DNA of 45,190 nucleotides from an uncultured Anaerotruncus sp. (GTDB lineage: Bacteria; Bacillota; Clostridia; Oscillospirales; Ruminococcaceae). The notes under the pieces are model-generated. The model was not told the DNA's origin, ran no database searches, and saw nothing but the letters and a program-made list of their open reading frames with translations. Of the stretch, positions 15,852 to 24,089 are shown one piece after another (position 1 is the first letter of the stretch; each line of letters opens with the position of its first letter). The DNA is taken from positions 1 through 45,190 of the forward strand of contig CAJUJI010000005.1 of NCBI GenBank assembly GCA_910586875.1, given 5' to 3'. A program made the position numbers and the translations under genes.

Positions 15852-17741
15852 ATGACCAGAATTTTGCTGGTGGTTCCATACCTTGGAGTAAAAGAGCTGT
15901 TTGAGCAGCGAATTTCACAGGTGGATGACCCTGAGATTCGGTTTGAAATTACCCATATTTATGGGACGCCTCCGGAGGCGCTGATCCAGAATTGCCCCTA
16001 TGATATTATCATTGCACGCGGGATGACCTATCGGGCGCTGCACCGGATGTTGCCGGACAAGTATCTGATTGAAATTGCGATGACCGGGTTTGATGTGGCG
16101 GACGCAATTGCCTATGCCCGCCGGCAGTTTTCTCCGCAGCGGATTGCAATTCTCACCCATGATCCCACCTTAAATAATGTACACCAAATACAGGAGCTTT
16201 GCGGCATCCCGATTGAAACGTATGATGTAGAGGATGAGCAGGAAATTTTGGATGCGCTCAGGCAGGCGATACAAAACGGCACAGATGTTTTTATCGGGGG
16301 GCTGACCCTTTGCCAGCAGTGCGATGTGATGGAGCTGCATCGGGTGCACATCAAGTCGGGCGTTCGTTCGATTGAGCGGGCGGTACAGGAGGCGCTGTCG
16401 GTTGCAAAGTCCATCAACCAGGAGCGCGCAAAAACGAAGCTGATGCAGTCACTGCTCAATGGCTCGCGGGATGCGGTGCTTTCGATTGACCGCGAGGGGC
16501 GGGTGACAGCGCTGAATAACGCTGCACTAGTGCATTTTAAGCTTTCACTGACCCAGCAGGCGGTTGGGAGCAATATAACCAGCTTTTATGAAGACGAGAC
16601 CGATTGGCGCAATTGCTTGGCCACCGGAATGGAACAGGAATCGCTGCATACCTTTCATGATAAAGTACATCTGGTCAACTGTAAACCGATCCTGGTGGAT
16701 GGGCAGAGCGCGGGTGTACTAATCACCATCCAGAATGCAGAGAAGATCAGCGAGACCGAAACAAAAATCCGTAAACGATTGGCCGCCAAAGGGTTTGCGG
16801 CAAAATATTATTTCAGCAATATTATCGGCAAAAGTGAGCGGATGCGCAGCAGCATTGTGACCGCTTATAAATATAGTCAGGTGGATTCCAATGTACTGCT
16901 GATTGGCGAAACAGGGACAGGCAAAGAGCTGTTTGCGCAAAGCATCCACAATGCCAGCCGCCGCTGTAATGAACCGTTTGTGGCGGTCAACTGCGCAGCA
17001 CTTCCGGAAAATCTGCTGGAAAGCGAGCTGTTTGGCTATGTAGAGGGCGCCTTTTCGGGCGCAACTAAGGGCGGAAAGCCAGGGCTGTTTGAGCTGGCCC
17101 ACCGCGGCACCATCTTTTTGGACGAGATCGGTGAAATGCCGATCAATCTACAGGCAAAGCTGCTGCGGGTGCTCCAGGAGCGCGAGATCCGCCGTCTGGG
17201 GGATGATCGGGTGGTGCCGGTCAATGTGCGGGTGATCTCCGCAACCAACGTCAATATCGAGCAGAAGATTGCTGCCGGACAGTTCCGTGCGGACTTGTAT
17301 TACCGGCTGAACCTGCTAAATATCCAGCTTCCGCCGCTGCGCGAGCGGCCGGAGGATATTCCGGAGATGATCAGCTATTTTGTTAGCCGCTTTGCCTGTG
17401 ATTATGAGCGATTGGTACCGCGCCTTACCAATGAGGCGACCCAGCTGCTCTGCTCCTACTCCTGGCGGGGTAACTCCCGCGAGCTGCGCAATCTGTGTGA
17501 GCGGCTGGTGGTGCTCAACGAGAGCGGCGAGATCGGCCGGCGGGAGGTGGAGGAGCTGAACCTTGCAATCGAGCCGGCTCCACCAAAGGCAGTGCCTGCA
17601 CCTGCTGCGGCTGCATCGTATCCCTCGGAGGAGCTTATACAGCAGCTGTTACAGGAGCGGGTAAAACGGGAGGATTTAGCAAAAATGTTGGGCATCAGCC
17701 GAACCACCTTGTGGAGAAGGACGCACACCAAACGATCATAA
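15852..17741 (+). CDS. Sigma-54-dependent activator with PrpR N-terminal domain
   Basis: A 629-residue enhancer-binding protein. Residues 1 to about 175 form a PrpR_N sensor domain, about 190-300 a PAS domain, and about 318-545 the AAA+ sigma-54-interaction domain: Walker A GETGTGKE (352-359), GAFSGA loop (399-404, the GAFTGA variant) and Walker B FLDEIGEMP (D424, E425). A C-terminal helix-turn-helix ends EDLAKMLGISRTTLWRR. PrpR_N domains bind small acids or phosphorylated catabolites. The ATG at 15852 has GGAGGGGGA upstream. The target is almost certainly the pdxA-tctBAC locus just downstream, which has a -24/-12 promoter. Confidence 0.94.
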   Translation: MTRILLVVPYLGVKELFEQRISQVDDPEIRFEITHIYGTPPEALIQNCPYDIIIARGMTYRALHRMLPDKYLIEIAMTGFDVADAIAYARRQFSPQRIAILTHDPTLNNVHQIQELCGIPIETYDVEDEQEILDALRQAIQNGTDVFIGGLTLCQQCDVMELHRVHIKSGVRSIERAVQEALSVAKSINQERAKTKLMQSLLNGSRDAVLSIDREGRVTALNNAALVHFKLSLTQQAVGSNITSFYEDETDWRNCLATGMEQESLHTFHDKVHLVNCKPILVDGQSAGVLITIQNAEKISETETKIRKRLAAKGFAAKYYFSNIIGKSERMRSSIVTAYKYSQVDSNVLLIGETGTGKELFAQSIHNASRRCNEPFVAVNCAALPENLLESELFGYVEGAFSGATKGGKPGLFELAHRGTIFLDEIGEMPINLQAKLLRVLQEREIRRLGDDRVVPVNVRVISATNVNIEQKIAAGQFRADLYYRLNLLNIQLPPLRERPEDIPEMISYFVSRFACDYERLVPRLTNEATQLLCSYSWRGNSRELRNLCERLVVLNESGEIGRREVEELNLAIEPAPPKAVPAPAAAASYPSEELIQQLLQERVKREDLAKMLGISRTTLWRRTHTKRS

Positions 17742-17764
17742 GGGTACAAAGGATAGAATTCTTG

Positions 17765-17811
17765 TGAAACATCTGAAACGTTTTGTTTCAATTGTTTCAA
17801 AAACGTTTCAG
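17765..17811 (+). promoter_or_regulatory. Upstream activating sequence for the PrpR-type activator
   Basis: Five half-sites: TGAAAC at 17765 and 17774, GTTTCA at 17785, 17794 and 17805. The first four are symmetrical about 17782 (nested dyads with 5- and 23-bp spacers). A longer perfect 12-bp inverted repeat, CTGAAACGTTTT (17773-17784) and its complement (17800-17811), overlaps them. The centre is about 175 bp upstream of the -12 element, a normal enhancer distance. The 6-5-6 dyad is identical in form to the one in the regulator's promoter. Confidence 0.8.
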
Positions 17812-17943
17812 ATTGTGAATAAATTGTTTTTTCGGAAAAGCTACAGAGAACCGAAAGGTTTCTTGTGGGCTTTGTGCATAAATTTTGCAAAATAAACAGA
17901 ACGTTCAAGCGAAAAATATTTAAAACAGAGAAAGACTTTATTT

Positions 17944-17960
17944 TGGCATGGAATTTGCTT
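17944..17960 (+). promoter_or_regulatory. Sigma-54 (-24/-12) promoter of the pdxA-tct locus
   Basis: TGGCATG (17944-17950), GAAT, TTGCTT (17955-17960): GG and GC are separated by exactly 10 bases, matching TGGCAC-N5-TTGCW. The predicted start near 17969-17970 gives a leader of about 55 bases to the pdxA ATG. It is the only strong sigma-54 match I found by eye. Confidence 0.9.
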
Positions 17961-18024
17961 TATAAAAAGACAGCAATTTTTCCATAGAAAGAAAATGAAA
18001 TTTAATGAAAAGGGGATTTTCACT

Positions 18025-19029
18025 ATGAATAACAAACCGATTCTGGGCATTCTGTTGGGAGACGCTACCGGTGTAGGTCCGGAGCTGGTCGCAAAGGTTG
18101 CGGTCAGCGGCTTTTTGACCGAGCATTGCCGCCCAATCATCATCGGCGATGTTCGTGTATTTGAGCGCGGCCTTTCCTTTATCAATGGGCAGGTTGATCA
18201 TTATGTGATCTCTGATGTTTCTGAGGCGGATTGGGAGAAAGGTCTGCCGGTACTCGACCAGAAGAATCAGGACCCTGCTGAGCTGCCTATCCGCAAGATC
18301 AGCGCAAGCGCTGGTGCGGCTGACAACGCAATGATCCGCCTGGCCTGCGAGCTTTGCAAGGAGGGTAAAATCCAGGGCTTCAGCTTCGCTCCGTTTAACA
18401 AGTCTGCGATGATCGAGGGTGGCTGCCACTTTGAAAGTGAACATCACCTCATGGCAAATATCTTTGGTCTGACCGAGCCGTTCGGCGAGATCAACGTACT
18501 GGGTAACCTGATGACCACCCGTACTACCAGCCATATTCCGATTAAAGAGGTCAGCAATCATCTGACGGTTGATTCTGTGCTGCGTGCAATTCGTCTGTCG
18601 CACAATACCGTTCATGCTTCCGGTGTGGAGAAGCCCCGTCTGGCAGTTTGCGCACTTAACCCGCACTGCGGTGAGAATGGACGCTGCGGCCGTGAGGAGA
18701 TCGATGTCATCACTCCTGCAATCGAGAAGGCGCGCGAAATGGGCATTGATGTGAATGGACCGTTCCCGGCAGATATCCTGTTCATCAAGGCGTTCAAGGG
18801 CGAGTTTGACGGTGCAATCACCATGTACCATGACCAGGGCCAGATCGCGCTCAAGCTCAAGGGCTTTGAGCAGGGTATCACCGTTGCAGGCGGTCAGCCG
18901 TATCCGATTGTGACCTGCGCACATGGAACTGCGTATGACATTACTGGTACAGGCGTTGTTACACCGACTGCGTTTGAGAATGCGGTGAAGATGACCGCGA
19001 AAATGGCGATGCACGCCGCTGCAAAATAA
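18025..19029 (+). CDS. PdxA-family 4-phospho-hydroxyacid dehydrogenase (PdxA2-like)
   Basis: A 334-residue NAD-dependent metal-binding dehydrogenase/decarboxylase of the PdxA family. Motifs: GDATGVGPELVAKV (about 11-24, usual GDPxGIGPE), the metal/substrate region ESEHHLMANIFG and MYHDQGQIALKLKG (about 263-276), then CAHGTAYDITGTG. Context (sigma-54 control, tricarboxylate-type transporter, epimerase, no other pyridoxal genes) favours the PdxA2 catabolic role, acting on 4-phospho-D-threonate or 4-phospho-D-erythronate, over vitamin B6 synthesis. The usual partner, a DUF1537 kinase, is absent. The ATG at 18025 follows AGGGGA; ATG at 17995 would add 10 residues without a good site. Codon use suggests high expression. 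Confidence 0.88.
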   Translation: MNNKPILGILLGDATGVGPELVAKVAVSGFLTEHCRPIIIGDVRVFERGLSFINGQVDHYVISDVSEADWEKGLPVLDQKNQDPAELPIRKISASAGAADNAMIRLACELCKEGKIQGFSFAPFNKSAMIEGGCHFESEHHLMANIFGLTEPFGEINVLGNLMTTRTTSHIPIKEVSNHLTVDSVLRAIRLSHNTVHASGVEKPRLAVCALNPHCGENGRCGREEIDVITPAIEKAREMGIDVNGPFPADILFIKAFKGEFDGAITMYHDQGQIALKLKGFEQGITVAGGQPYPIVTCAHGTAYDITGTGVVTPTAFENAVKMTAKMAMHAAAK

Positions 19030-19049
19030 GAGAATATCTTAAAACCTCG

Positions 19050-19170
19050 CCGCACAGCGCATCAAAAGCTTCGCCAGCAAAGAAAGAAATTCAACCGCAC
19101 AGCGCATTAAAAGCTTCACCAGTCAAAGAAAGAAATTCAACCGCGTAGCGCATCAAAAGTTTCGCCAGCC
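19050..19170 (+). repeat. Tandem 45-46-bp repeat, about 2.7 copies
   Basis: Units begin CCGCACAGCG at 19050, again at 19095 (one-base insertion in the unit), and CCGCGTAGCG at 19141 (partial). Each contains GCATCAAAAGCTTCGCCAGC or a close variant, and the first two end AAAGAAAGAAATTCAA. The inner AAAAG(C/T)TTCGCCAGC is also the edge of the dispersed repeat described at 19151. Too few and too similar without distinct spacers to be CRISPR. Confidence 0.85.
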
Positions 19171-19215
19171 TTTTTAAAGGCTGCGGGGTCCAGGGGCGGA
19201 GTCCCTGGTCGGTGG
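19151..19215 (+). repeat. Dispersed hairpin repeat, copy A
   Basis: Reads AAAAGTTTCGCCAGCC, a CCTTTTTAAAGG-like hairpin, GGCTGCGGGGTCC and a GGGGCGGAGTCCC hairpin. The same order in reverse complement occurs at 19680-19755 and, more diverged, at 30340-30407; 27397-27437 shares the TTTCGCCAGC/GCTGGCGAAA element. It looks like a genome-wide intergenic REP-like family; copy number outside the window is unknown. Confidence 0.7.
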
Positions 19216-19307
19216 CGGCGTAATACGCCGCTGCCGAAATGCGACCTTATTGGTTCGGCGGATTTTGGAAAAGGTGAATTTGTGCCCTGCTATGGCGGGG
19301 CACAAAG

Positions 19308-19340
19308 AGGAAAACCTTTTATAAGACAAAAGGTTTTCCT
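19308..19340 (+). terminator. Strong hairpin, possible bidirectional terminator after pdxA
   Basis: Perfect 13-bp arms AGGAAAACCTTTT (19308-19320) and 19328-19340 around a 7-nt loop. The A/T-rich inner stem resembles a terminator whose U-tract is within the stem, but no T-run follows, so termination is uncertain. Confidence 0.5.
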
Positions 19341-19462
19341 GGCTTTAATACCTGATGTTGCTTGCGGCGGCAGAGTCTCGTTTGCTGCATTTGGTGGCGG
19401 CAAACAAGCATTTTTAGTTGATAAGAAGTTGGTTTAGGCTGGAAAAGCCTCTGGGGAATGAT

Positions 19463-19494
19463 CGCTTGGAAAACCAGATCTGGTTTTCCAAGCG
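19463..19494 (+). repeat. Perfect 32-bp palindrome
   Basis: Bases 19463-19494 are identical to their reverse complement, with no loop, centred on AGATCT. Arms read CGCTTGGAAAACCAGA. It lies midway between the two inverted copies of the dispersed repeat. It could be a dimer-binding site, a cruciform, or the fused ends of a small mobile element. Confidence 0.9.
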
Positions 19495-19565
19495 GGGACA
19501 CCCCACCGTTGTCAGATTGATAACTATAGACTGAAAATAGAATAACAACATCGAATTGCAGGAAA

Positions 19566-19617
19566 GGGGCTTTTTTTCTTGCAAAAAGCCCCCTCTTGCC
19601 GTCTTAGAAGACGGCAA
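19566..19617 (+). repeat. Two adjacent perfect hairpins
   Basis: GGGGCTTTTT (19566-19575) pairs with AAAAAGCCCC (19583-19592), and TTGCCGTCTT (19596-19605) pairs with AAGACGGCAA (19608-19617). They are back to back and precede the inverted copy of the dispersed repeat. Confidence 0.75.
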
Positions 19618-19679
19618 TTCACCCCCAAAATGCGCCCGACGAAAAGGACGCGTTTCGCTCGCTTCGCGGCTTGCGCCAC

Positions 19680-19755
19680 TCGGCGAGCGACCAAAGGCGC
19701 TGCCTTTGGAATCCGCAGCCTTTTGAAAAAGGCTGGCGAAAACTTTTGTTTTGCT
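19680..19755 (-). repeat. Dispersed hairpin repeat, copy B (inverted)
   Basis: On the minus strand it reads AAAAGTTTTCGCCAGCC, CTTTTTCAAAAGG, CTGCGGATTCC and a CCAAAGGCAGCGCCTTTGG hairpin, the same module order as 19151-19215. Together with copy A it frames a roughly 600-bp segment in inverted orientation. Confidence 0.7.
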
Positions 19756-19816
19756 GTTGCGGGTGGGGTAGAAAACAAACAGAACCACAGAAAGGGAAAA
19801 AGAGGAGGAGTACGAT

Positions 19817-20269
19817 TTGAAAAAAATCACGTCCAAACAAATCATACCGGTTTGCACATCCTTAGTGGCGATTGTATTCATTGTGCTAGCGATTACCGAG
19901 TATGGATTCTGGGGCGGGAAAAAGGGCCCGTTGCCTGGCTTTGTACCGTTGATTATTGCGTCAGCGCTGCTGGTCGCTAGTATCCTTTCCTTGTTGCAGT
20001 CCTTTAAAGAGGAAGGCCCCGCATACCCCGCTGCAAATTGGATGGCAGTTTTAGGTGCGGCGTGTGTAATCGGCGCGACCTTTATCATTGGCATGATTCC
20101 CAGCATCGCAATTTATGTGGTGATTTGGCTAAAGCTGTATGAGAAATTGAGCTGGAAAAATACGCTGCTTGTATGGTTGGTCATTATGTCAATCGTTCTA
20201 GGTGTATTCGTTCTTTGGCTGGGCGTTCCATTCCCAGAGGGAATGCTCGTTGAGATGATTGCTGGTTAA
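19817..20269 (+). CDS. tctB: Tripartite tricarboxylate transporter small membrane subunit TctB
   Basis: A 150-residue protein with four hydrophobic segments (about 8-26, 35-55, 76-100 and 112-145), the layout of the TctB accessory subunit. It begins with TTG at 19817, 4-5 bases after GAGGAGGAG. It is followed after 12 bases by tctA. TctB proteins are poorly conserved, so assignment rests mostly on context and topology. Confidence 0.85.
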   Translation: MKKITSKQIIPVCTSLVAIVFIVLAITEYGFWGGKKGPLPGFVPLIIASALLVASILSLLQSFKEEGPAYPAANWMAVLGAACVIGATFIIGMIPSIAIYVVIWLKLYEKLSWKNTLLVWLVIMSIVLGVFVLWLGVPFPEGMLVEMIAG

Positions 20270-20281
20270 GGGGAGGGCGCT

Positions 20282-21805
20282 ATGGAAAATATTCAATTGC
20301 TGTTAAACGGCTTTACCACCGTTTTTACCCTGCAAAATGTCGGCGCGTGCTTGCTCGGCGCAGTGCTGGGGCTGATTGTTGGCGCGATGCCTGGTATCGG
20401 CTCACTGGCGGGCGTCGCACTGCTGTTGCCGCTTACTTATAAATTTGAACCAACCACCGCAATTATCATGTTGGGCGCACTTTATTATTCCAACATGTAT
20501 GGCGGCTCGTTTAGTGCAATTCTATTAAACATCCCAGGCGACTCGCCTGCAATTATGACCACGCTGGACGGCTACCCGATGGCAACCACCCGCGGACGTC
20601 CTGGACAGGCGCTCTTTACAGCAAATATGTCCTCGTTTGTCGGCGGTACTATCGGTATTACCATCCTGACCTTTACCGGTCCGGCGCTGGCGGACATCGG
20701 ACTGAACTTTGGCCCGACCGAGATGACCGCGCTGCTGCTGGTCGCAATGACCTCCATTGGCTGGTTGGTCGGTGAGAATCCGACCAAAGGCGTTGTGCTG
20801 ACCCTGCTGGGCATTCTGCTTGCGTCTATTGGTATGGATACCGTTACCGGCAGCCCGCGCTATGACTTCGGCATTCTGCAACTGATGGGCGGTATTCCGT
20901 TTATCCCATTCGTCATCGGTGCGGTCGGCTTTGCACAGGTGATCAAGCTGATGGAAGACCGTGACAAGGTGGTTGACACCAAAATCGGTGAGCACCTCAC
21001 CCTAAGAGGCAGCTTGTTGACCTTCCATGATATCTGCCGTCTGCTGCCTCCGGCAATCCGTTCGGGCGTTATGGGCACCTTTGTCGGTGTTCTGCCGGGT
21101 GCAGGCGCAACTACCGGTGCATTTTTGGGCTATGCGATGCAGCGTGCATTCAAGAGCGAGGAACCGCTTGGTACTGGTGCAGTCGAGGGAATCGCAGCGT
21201 GCGAGGCTGCAAACAACGCGGCGGCTGCGGGCGCGTTTGCACCGCTGCTGGCGCTGGGGATCCCTGGTTCCGGTACGAGTGCGGTGCTGCTGGGCGGACT
21301 GATGATGTGGGGACTCAGCCCAGGGCCGATGCTGTTTATCAATGAGGCGGATTTTGCATGGGGTCTGATTGCATCGCTGTTCTTGGCAAACCTGCTTACC
21401 CTGTTGATTGCATTGGGCATCATCCCGATTTTGATTCGCATTCTGTCGGTGCCGGTCCGGTTTATGATTCCTTGTATTACCACCATCTGTGTGGTTGGCG
21501 CCTATAGTACCAGCAACTCGATGTATGGCGTTATCGTAATGTTTATCTCTGGCGTAATCGGCTATATTTTGGATAAAAACCAGTATTCTACAGCGCCGAT
21601 GCTGCTGGCCTTCGTGCTTGCGCCGCTGCTGGAAAGCAACATGCGTAAAGCGTTTACCGTTTCGCAGGGCAACCCACTGGTGTTTGTCGATTTTGCAGGA
21701 CATCCCATCGCGGCAACCTTGATGCTGATTTTCTTTGTGATTCTCTGTGTTCCGATTGTGAAATTTATCCTGCGCAAAGCAAAGGCAAACAAGGCTGCGG
21801 AATAA
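20282..21805 (+). CDS. tctA: Tripartite tricarboxylate transporter large permease TctA
   Basis: A 507-residue integral membrane protein with about 11-12 hydrophobic segments. The family signature is clear in GAMPGIGSLAGVALLLPLT (about 38-56), YYSNMYGGSFSAILLNIPG (about 68-86) and the second half GVLPGAGATTGAFLGYAM with ALGIPGSGTSAVLLGG. It carries out sodium- or proton-coupled uptake of organic acids delivered by the TctC binding protein. AAGGGGAGGGC is the ribosome site. Confidence 0.95.
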   Translation: MENIQLLLNGFTTVFTLQNVGACLLGAVLGLIVGAMPGIGSLAGVALLLPLTYKFEPTTAIIMLGALYYSNMYGGSFSAILLNIPGDSPAIMTTLDGYPMATTRGRPGQALFTANMSSFVGGTIGITILTFTGPALADIGLNFGPTEMTALLLVAMTSIGWLVGENPTKGVVLTLLGILLASIGMDTVTGSPRYDFGILQLMGGIPFIPFVIGAVGFAQVIKLMEDRDKVVDTKIGEHLTLRGSLLTFHDICRLLPPAIRSGVMGTFVGVLPGAGATTGAFLGYAMQRAFKSEEPLGTGAVEGIAACEAANNAAAAGAFAPLLALGIPGSGTSAVLLGGLMMWGLSPGPMLFINEADFAWGLIASLFLANLLTLLIALGIIPILIRILSVPVRFMIPCITTICVVGAYSTSNSMYGVIVMFISGVIGYILDKNQYSTAPMLLAFVLAPLLESNMRKAFTVSQGNPLVFVDFAGHPIAATLMLIFFVILCVPIVKFILRKAKANKAAE

Positions 21806-21863
21806 AACCGTTTTTCATGCGGGAGACCGCTTGAATTAAAAGAAATGTTATGGAGGAAAAAAC

Positions 21864-22955
21864 ATGAGAAAGCAATTTTCGCTCATTCTTGCTGCTGCTA
21901 TGAGCCTTTCGCTGTTGGCGGGCTGTGGTGGTGGCAGCAGCAGCGCTCCGGCAAGCAGCGCTCCGGCAAGCAGCGCGGCACCGGCATCGTCGGCGGCTCC
22001 TGCTGATTCCAGCAAGGAAGCTCCGGCAGAGACTGCTGCGTTTACCCCCGAAAAGGATGTTGACTGGTTCTGCGCATCCAGCCCAGGCGGCGGCTCGGAT
22101 ATCTTCACCCGCATGATCAGCGATATCATGACCAAAGAGGGTCTGGTAAGTGAGACCTTCCTGGTAACCAACAAGACCGATGGCGGTGGCGAGGTTGTCA
22201 AGGCGCAGGTTTCCGAGACCAAGGCTGGCAAAGCGGCGGATCATACCCTGTTGACCTTCAACGTCGGCGAACTGCTGCCGATGCTGGATAACACCAAGCG
22301 CCGCATCGAGGACTTTACTCCATTGGCGGTTATGGCGGTTGACAAGCAGCTCATTTTTGCCGGTCCGCAGAGCCCGTACAACAGCTTTAAGGAAGTTTTG
22401 GATGCTCTGGCAGAGGGTAAGACCGTTACACTGGGCGGCTCTAAGGGCGATGATGAAGCGACCTTTGCGCTGCTGCTCGAGGAGCTGGGTGTAGGAGAGG
22501 ATCAGTTCATTTATGTGCGTCACGACTCCTCCGGTGAGGCGATCACCGAGGCACTGGGCGGTCACGTGGATCTGTGCATCTCTAAGCCGGCAGCTACTGC
22601 ACAGTATGTAGAGGAAGGCGTAGACGATTCCAAGAGAATGCGCCCGATTCTGGCTTGCTCGACCGAGCGCTATACCGGACTTCTGGCTGATGCGCCGACC
22701 CTGAGCGAGGTTGACTCCAAGTACAGCGATGTTGAGTTCCCGACCTGGCGCGGTATCGTTGGTCCGAAGGACATGAGCCCAGAGGCTGCTCAGTTCTGGA
22801 GCGATACACTCAAAAAGGTTTCGGAAACCGATCAGTGGAAGAATGATTACCTGGCGAAAAACCTGTTGATTGGCAACTACCTCACCCTCGAGGAGACCAA
22901 AGAATTCATGACCCAGCAGCAGGTTGATTACATGGCTGCAAACGGTATTTCCTAA
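21864..22955 (+). CDS. tctC: TctC-family substrate-binding lipoprotein
   Basis: A 363-residue extracytoplasmic binding protein anchored by lipid: signal MRKQFSLILAAAMSLSLLAGC with the lipobox Cys at residue 21, then a Ser/Ala/Pro-rich spacer with SSAPASSAA repeats (about 25-55), then the TctC (Bug-type) domain including SSPGGGSDIFTRM (about 73-85). Bug proteins bind carboxylates through two bridging waters. Optimised codons suggest the highest expression of the three transporter genes. Confidence 0.93.
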   Translation: MRKQFSLILAAAMSLSLLAGCGGGSSSAPASSAPASSAAPASSAAPADSSKEAPAETAAFTPEKDVDWFCASSPGGGSDIFTRMISDIMTKEGLVSETFLVTNKTDGGGEVVKAQVSETKAGKAADHTLLTFNVGELLPMLDNTKRRIEDFTPLAVMAVDKQLIFAGPQSPYNSFKEVLDALAEGKTVTLGGSKGDDEATFALLLEELGVGEDQFIYVRHDSSGEAITEALGGHVDLCISKPAATAQYVEEGVDDSKRMRPILACSTERYTGLLADAPTLSEVDSKYSDVEFPTWRGIVGPKDMSPEAAQFWSDTLKKVSETDQWKNDYLAKNLLIGNYLTLEETKEFMTQQQVDYMAANGIS

Positions 22956-23005
22956 TTCACCACTTCATTTTCTTTGATTTTTTTACGAATCCTGGCAGCG
23001 TGGTT

Positions 23006-23030
23006 GCCCAGGGGGAAAATCCCCCTGGGC
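23006..23030 (+). terminator. Intercistronic hairpin after tctC
   Basis: Perfect 10-bp G/C-rich arms GCCCAGGGGG and CCCCCTGGGC around AAAAT. No T-tract follows, so it is likelier to be an mRNA-stabilising 3' end protecting tctC transcripts than a true terminator. Confidence 0.6.
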
Positions 23031-23064
23031 GGTCGCGCTTTTCAGCGAAAGGAGCGGTTTTTCT

Positions 23065-23976
23065 ATGAGAGAGCCAATACAGAAGTATTTCCAGATGGGG
23101 ATTATTGCGGCAATGGCTTACCCTGCCATGAACAAGGCCGATGCACAGCAAGCGGCGCAGCTTGTGCGCAGCATCGCCTGCGACCCATTTTTTGACGCGA
23201 TCGAGCTAAACCCTTGCGGCGATGCGCAAACGCGTGAGGCGCTGACAAAGGTGCTGCGGCAATCGCATATGCGGGTGTGCTATAGTGCACATGGGCGGCT
23301 GCTGTCGGCGGGACTGAATCCGAATGATCTGGAGGAGCAGGGCCGTCAAAAGGCCGAGGCTGCGCTGATAGCAGGCGTGGAGGAAGCGCATGAGCTGGGA
23401 CTGGGCGGAATCGCGTTTCTATCGGGCCATTGGGCGCCGGAAACCCAGCAGCAGGCGGTTGCACAGCTTGTAAAAACGACCCAAAATGTTTGCCGGTATG
23501 CGGCGCAAAAGGGCATGTTCGTTGAGCTTGAAGTGTTCGATAGCGACATCGCGAAAAAATCGCTGTTGGGACCAGCAGCTCTGGCAGCGGAGTATGCAGC
23601 GCAGGTCCGGTGCAAATGCAACAATTTTGGCTTGATGTTGGATCTGTCGCATTTTCCGATGTGTCATGAGGATAGCCGGTATATTTTGCGCACGCTGCGC
23701 CCCTATGTGACGCACCTGCATTTTGGTAATACCGTGATTGCACAGCCGGAATTGGAGGCGTACGGAGATGAGCACCCGAGGTTCGGATTCCCGCATAGCG
23801 AAAACGATACAGCACAGCTTTTGGAATTTTTGCGGGTGCTACAGCAGGAGGGCTTCTTTTGTGCAAAGGAACCTTATGTGCTGAGCATGGAGGTGAAACC
23901 CTGGAGGGATGAGACGCCGGAAGTGGTAGTTGCAAACACAAAGCGGGTGTTCCAGCGCGCATGGGCGTTGTTGTAA
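23065..23976 (+). CDS. Sugar phosphate isomerase/epimerase-family TIM-barrel protein
   Basis: A 303-residue xylose-isomerase-like TIM barrel (AP endonuclease family 2 fold). Metal-ligand-like residues fall in the expected strands: FVELEVFDSDI (Glu about 153), GLMLDLSHFPM (Asp/His about 192-195), THLHFGN (His about 212-214) and SMEVKPW near the end (Glu about 275). The reaction is unknown; in this operon it could convert the imported hydroxyacid or its keto product. GAAAGGAGC is the ribosome site. Confidence 0.82.
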   Translation: MREPIQKYFQMGIIAAMAYPAMNKADAQQAAQLVRSIACDPFFDAIELNPCGDAQTREALTKVLRQSHMRVCYSAHGRLLSAGLNPNDLEEQGRQKAEAALIAGVEEAHELGLGGIAFLSGHWAPETQQQAVAQLVKTTQNVCRYAAQKGMFVELEVFDSDIAKKSLLGPAALAAEYAAQVRCKCNNFGLMLDLSHFPMCHEDSRYILRTLRPYVTHLHFGNTVIAQPELEAYGDEHPRFGFPHSENDTAQLLEFLRVLQQEGFFCAKEPYVLSMEVKPWRDETPEVVVANTKRVFQRAWALL

Positions 23977-24029
23977 CGATAGCTGGAGCCGCTATGCGGC
24001 GGGGGTCTTTTTTTCCGCAGCGCGGGGAC

Positions 24030-24060
24030 GTGCTGGCGCGAAGCTCTGCCGCGCCAGCAC
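24030..24060 (+). repeat. Intercistronic hairpin before the AbrB-family gene
   Basis: Perfect 11-bp arms GTGCTGGCGCG (24030-24040) and CGCGCCAGCAC (24050-24060), 9-nt loop. It begins 30 bases after a T7 run at about 24008-24014. It could insulate or attenuate the last gene of the cluster. Confidence 0.6.
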
Positions 24061-24089
24061 AGAATGGTAGAAAAGGTAGGAGATGACAG

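Larger units (their letters stand above)
19030..19816 (+). other. Gene-free 0.8 kb repeat- and palindrome-rich interval
   Basis: No credible coding sequence on either strand between pdxA and tctB. The interval holds three tandem 45-bp units, two oppositely oriented copies of a dispersed repeat (19151-19215 and 19680-19755), and several perfect inverted repeats, including a 32-bp palindrome. Short frames here overlap palindromes and lack ribosome sites. It separates the sigma-54-driven pdxA from the transporter genes, so it may contain processing or termination signals. Confidence 0.7.

Noticed and set aside
17938..19014. Long minus-strand open frame (358 residues)
   Set aside because: Complement of pdxA, whose motifs and ribosome site are clear; it is a codon-bias shadow.
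19050..19170. CRISPR-like tandem repeats
   Set aside because: Units are contiguous 45-46-bp repeats without variable spacers, only about 2.7 copies, and no cas genes are near.
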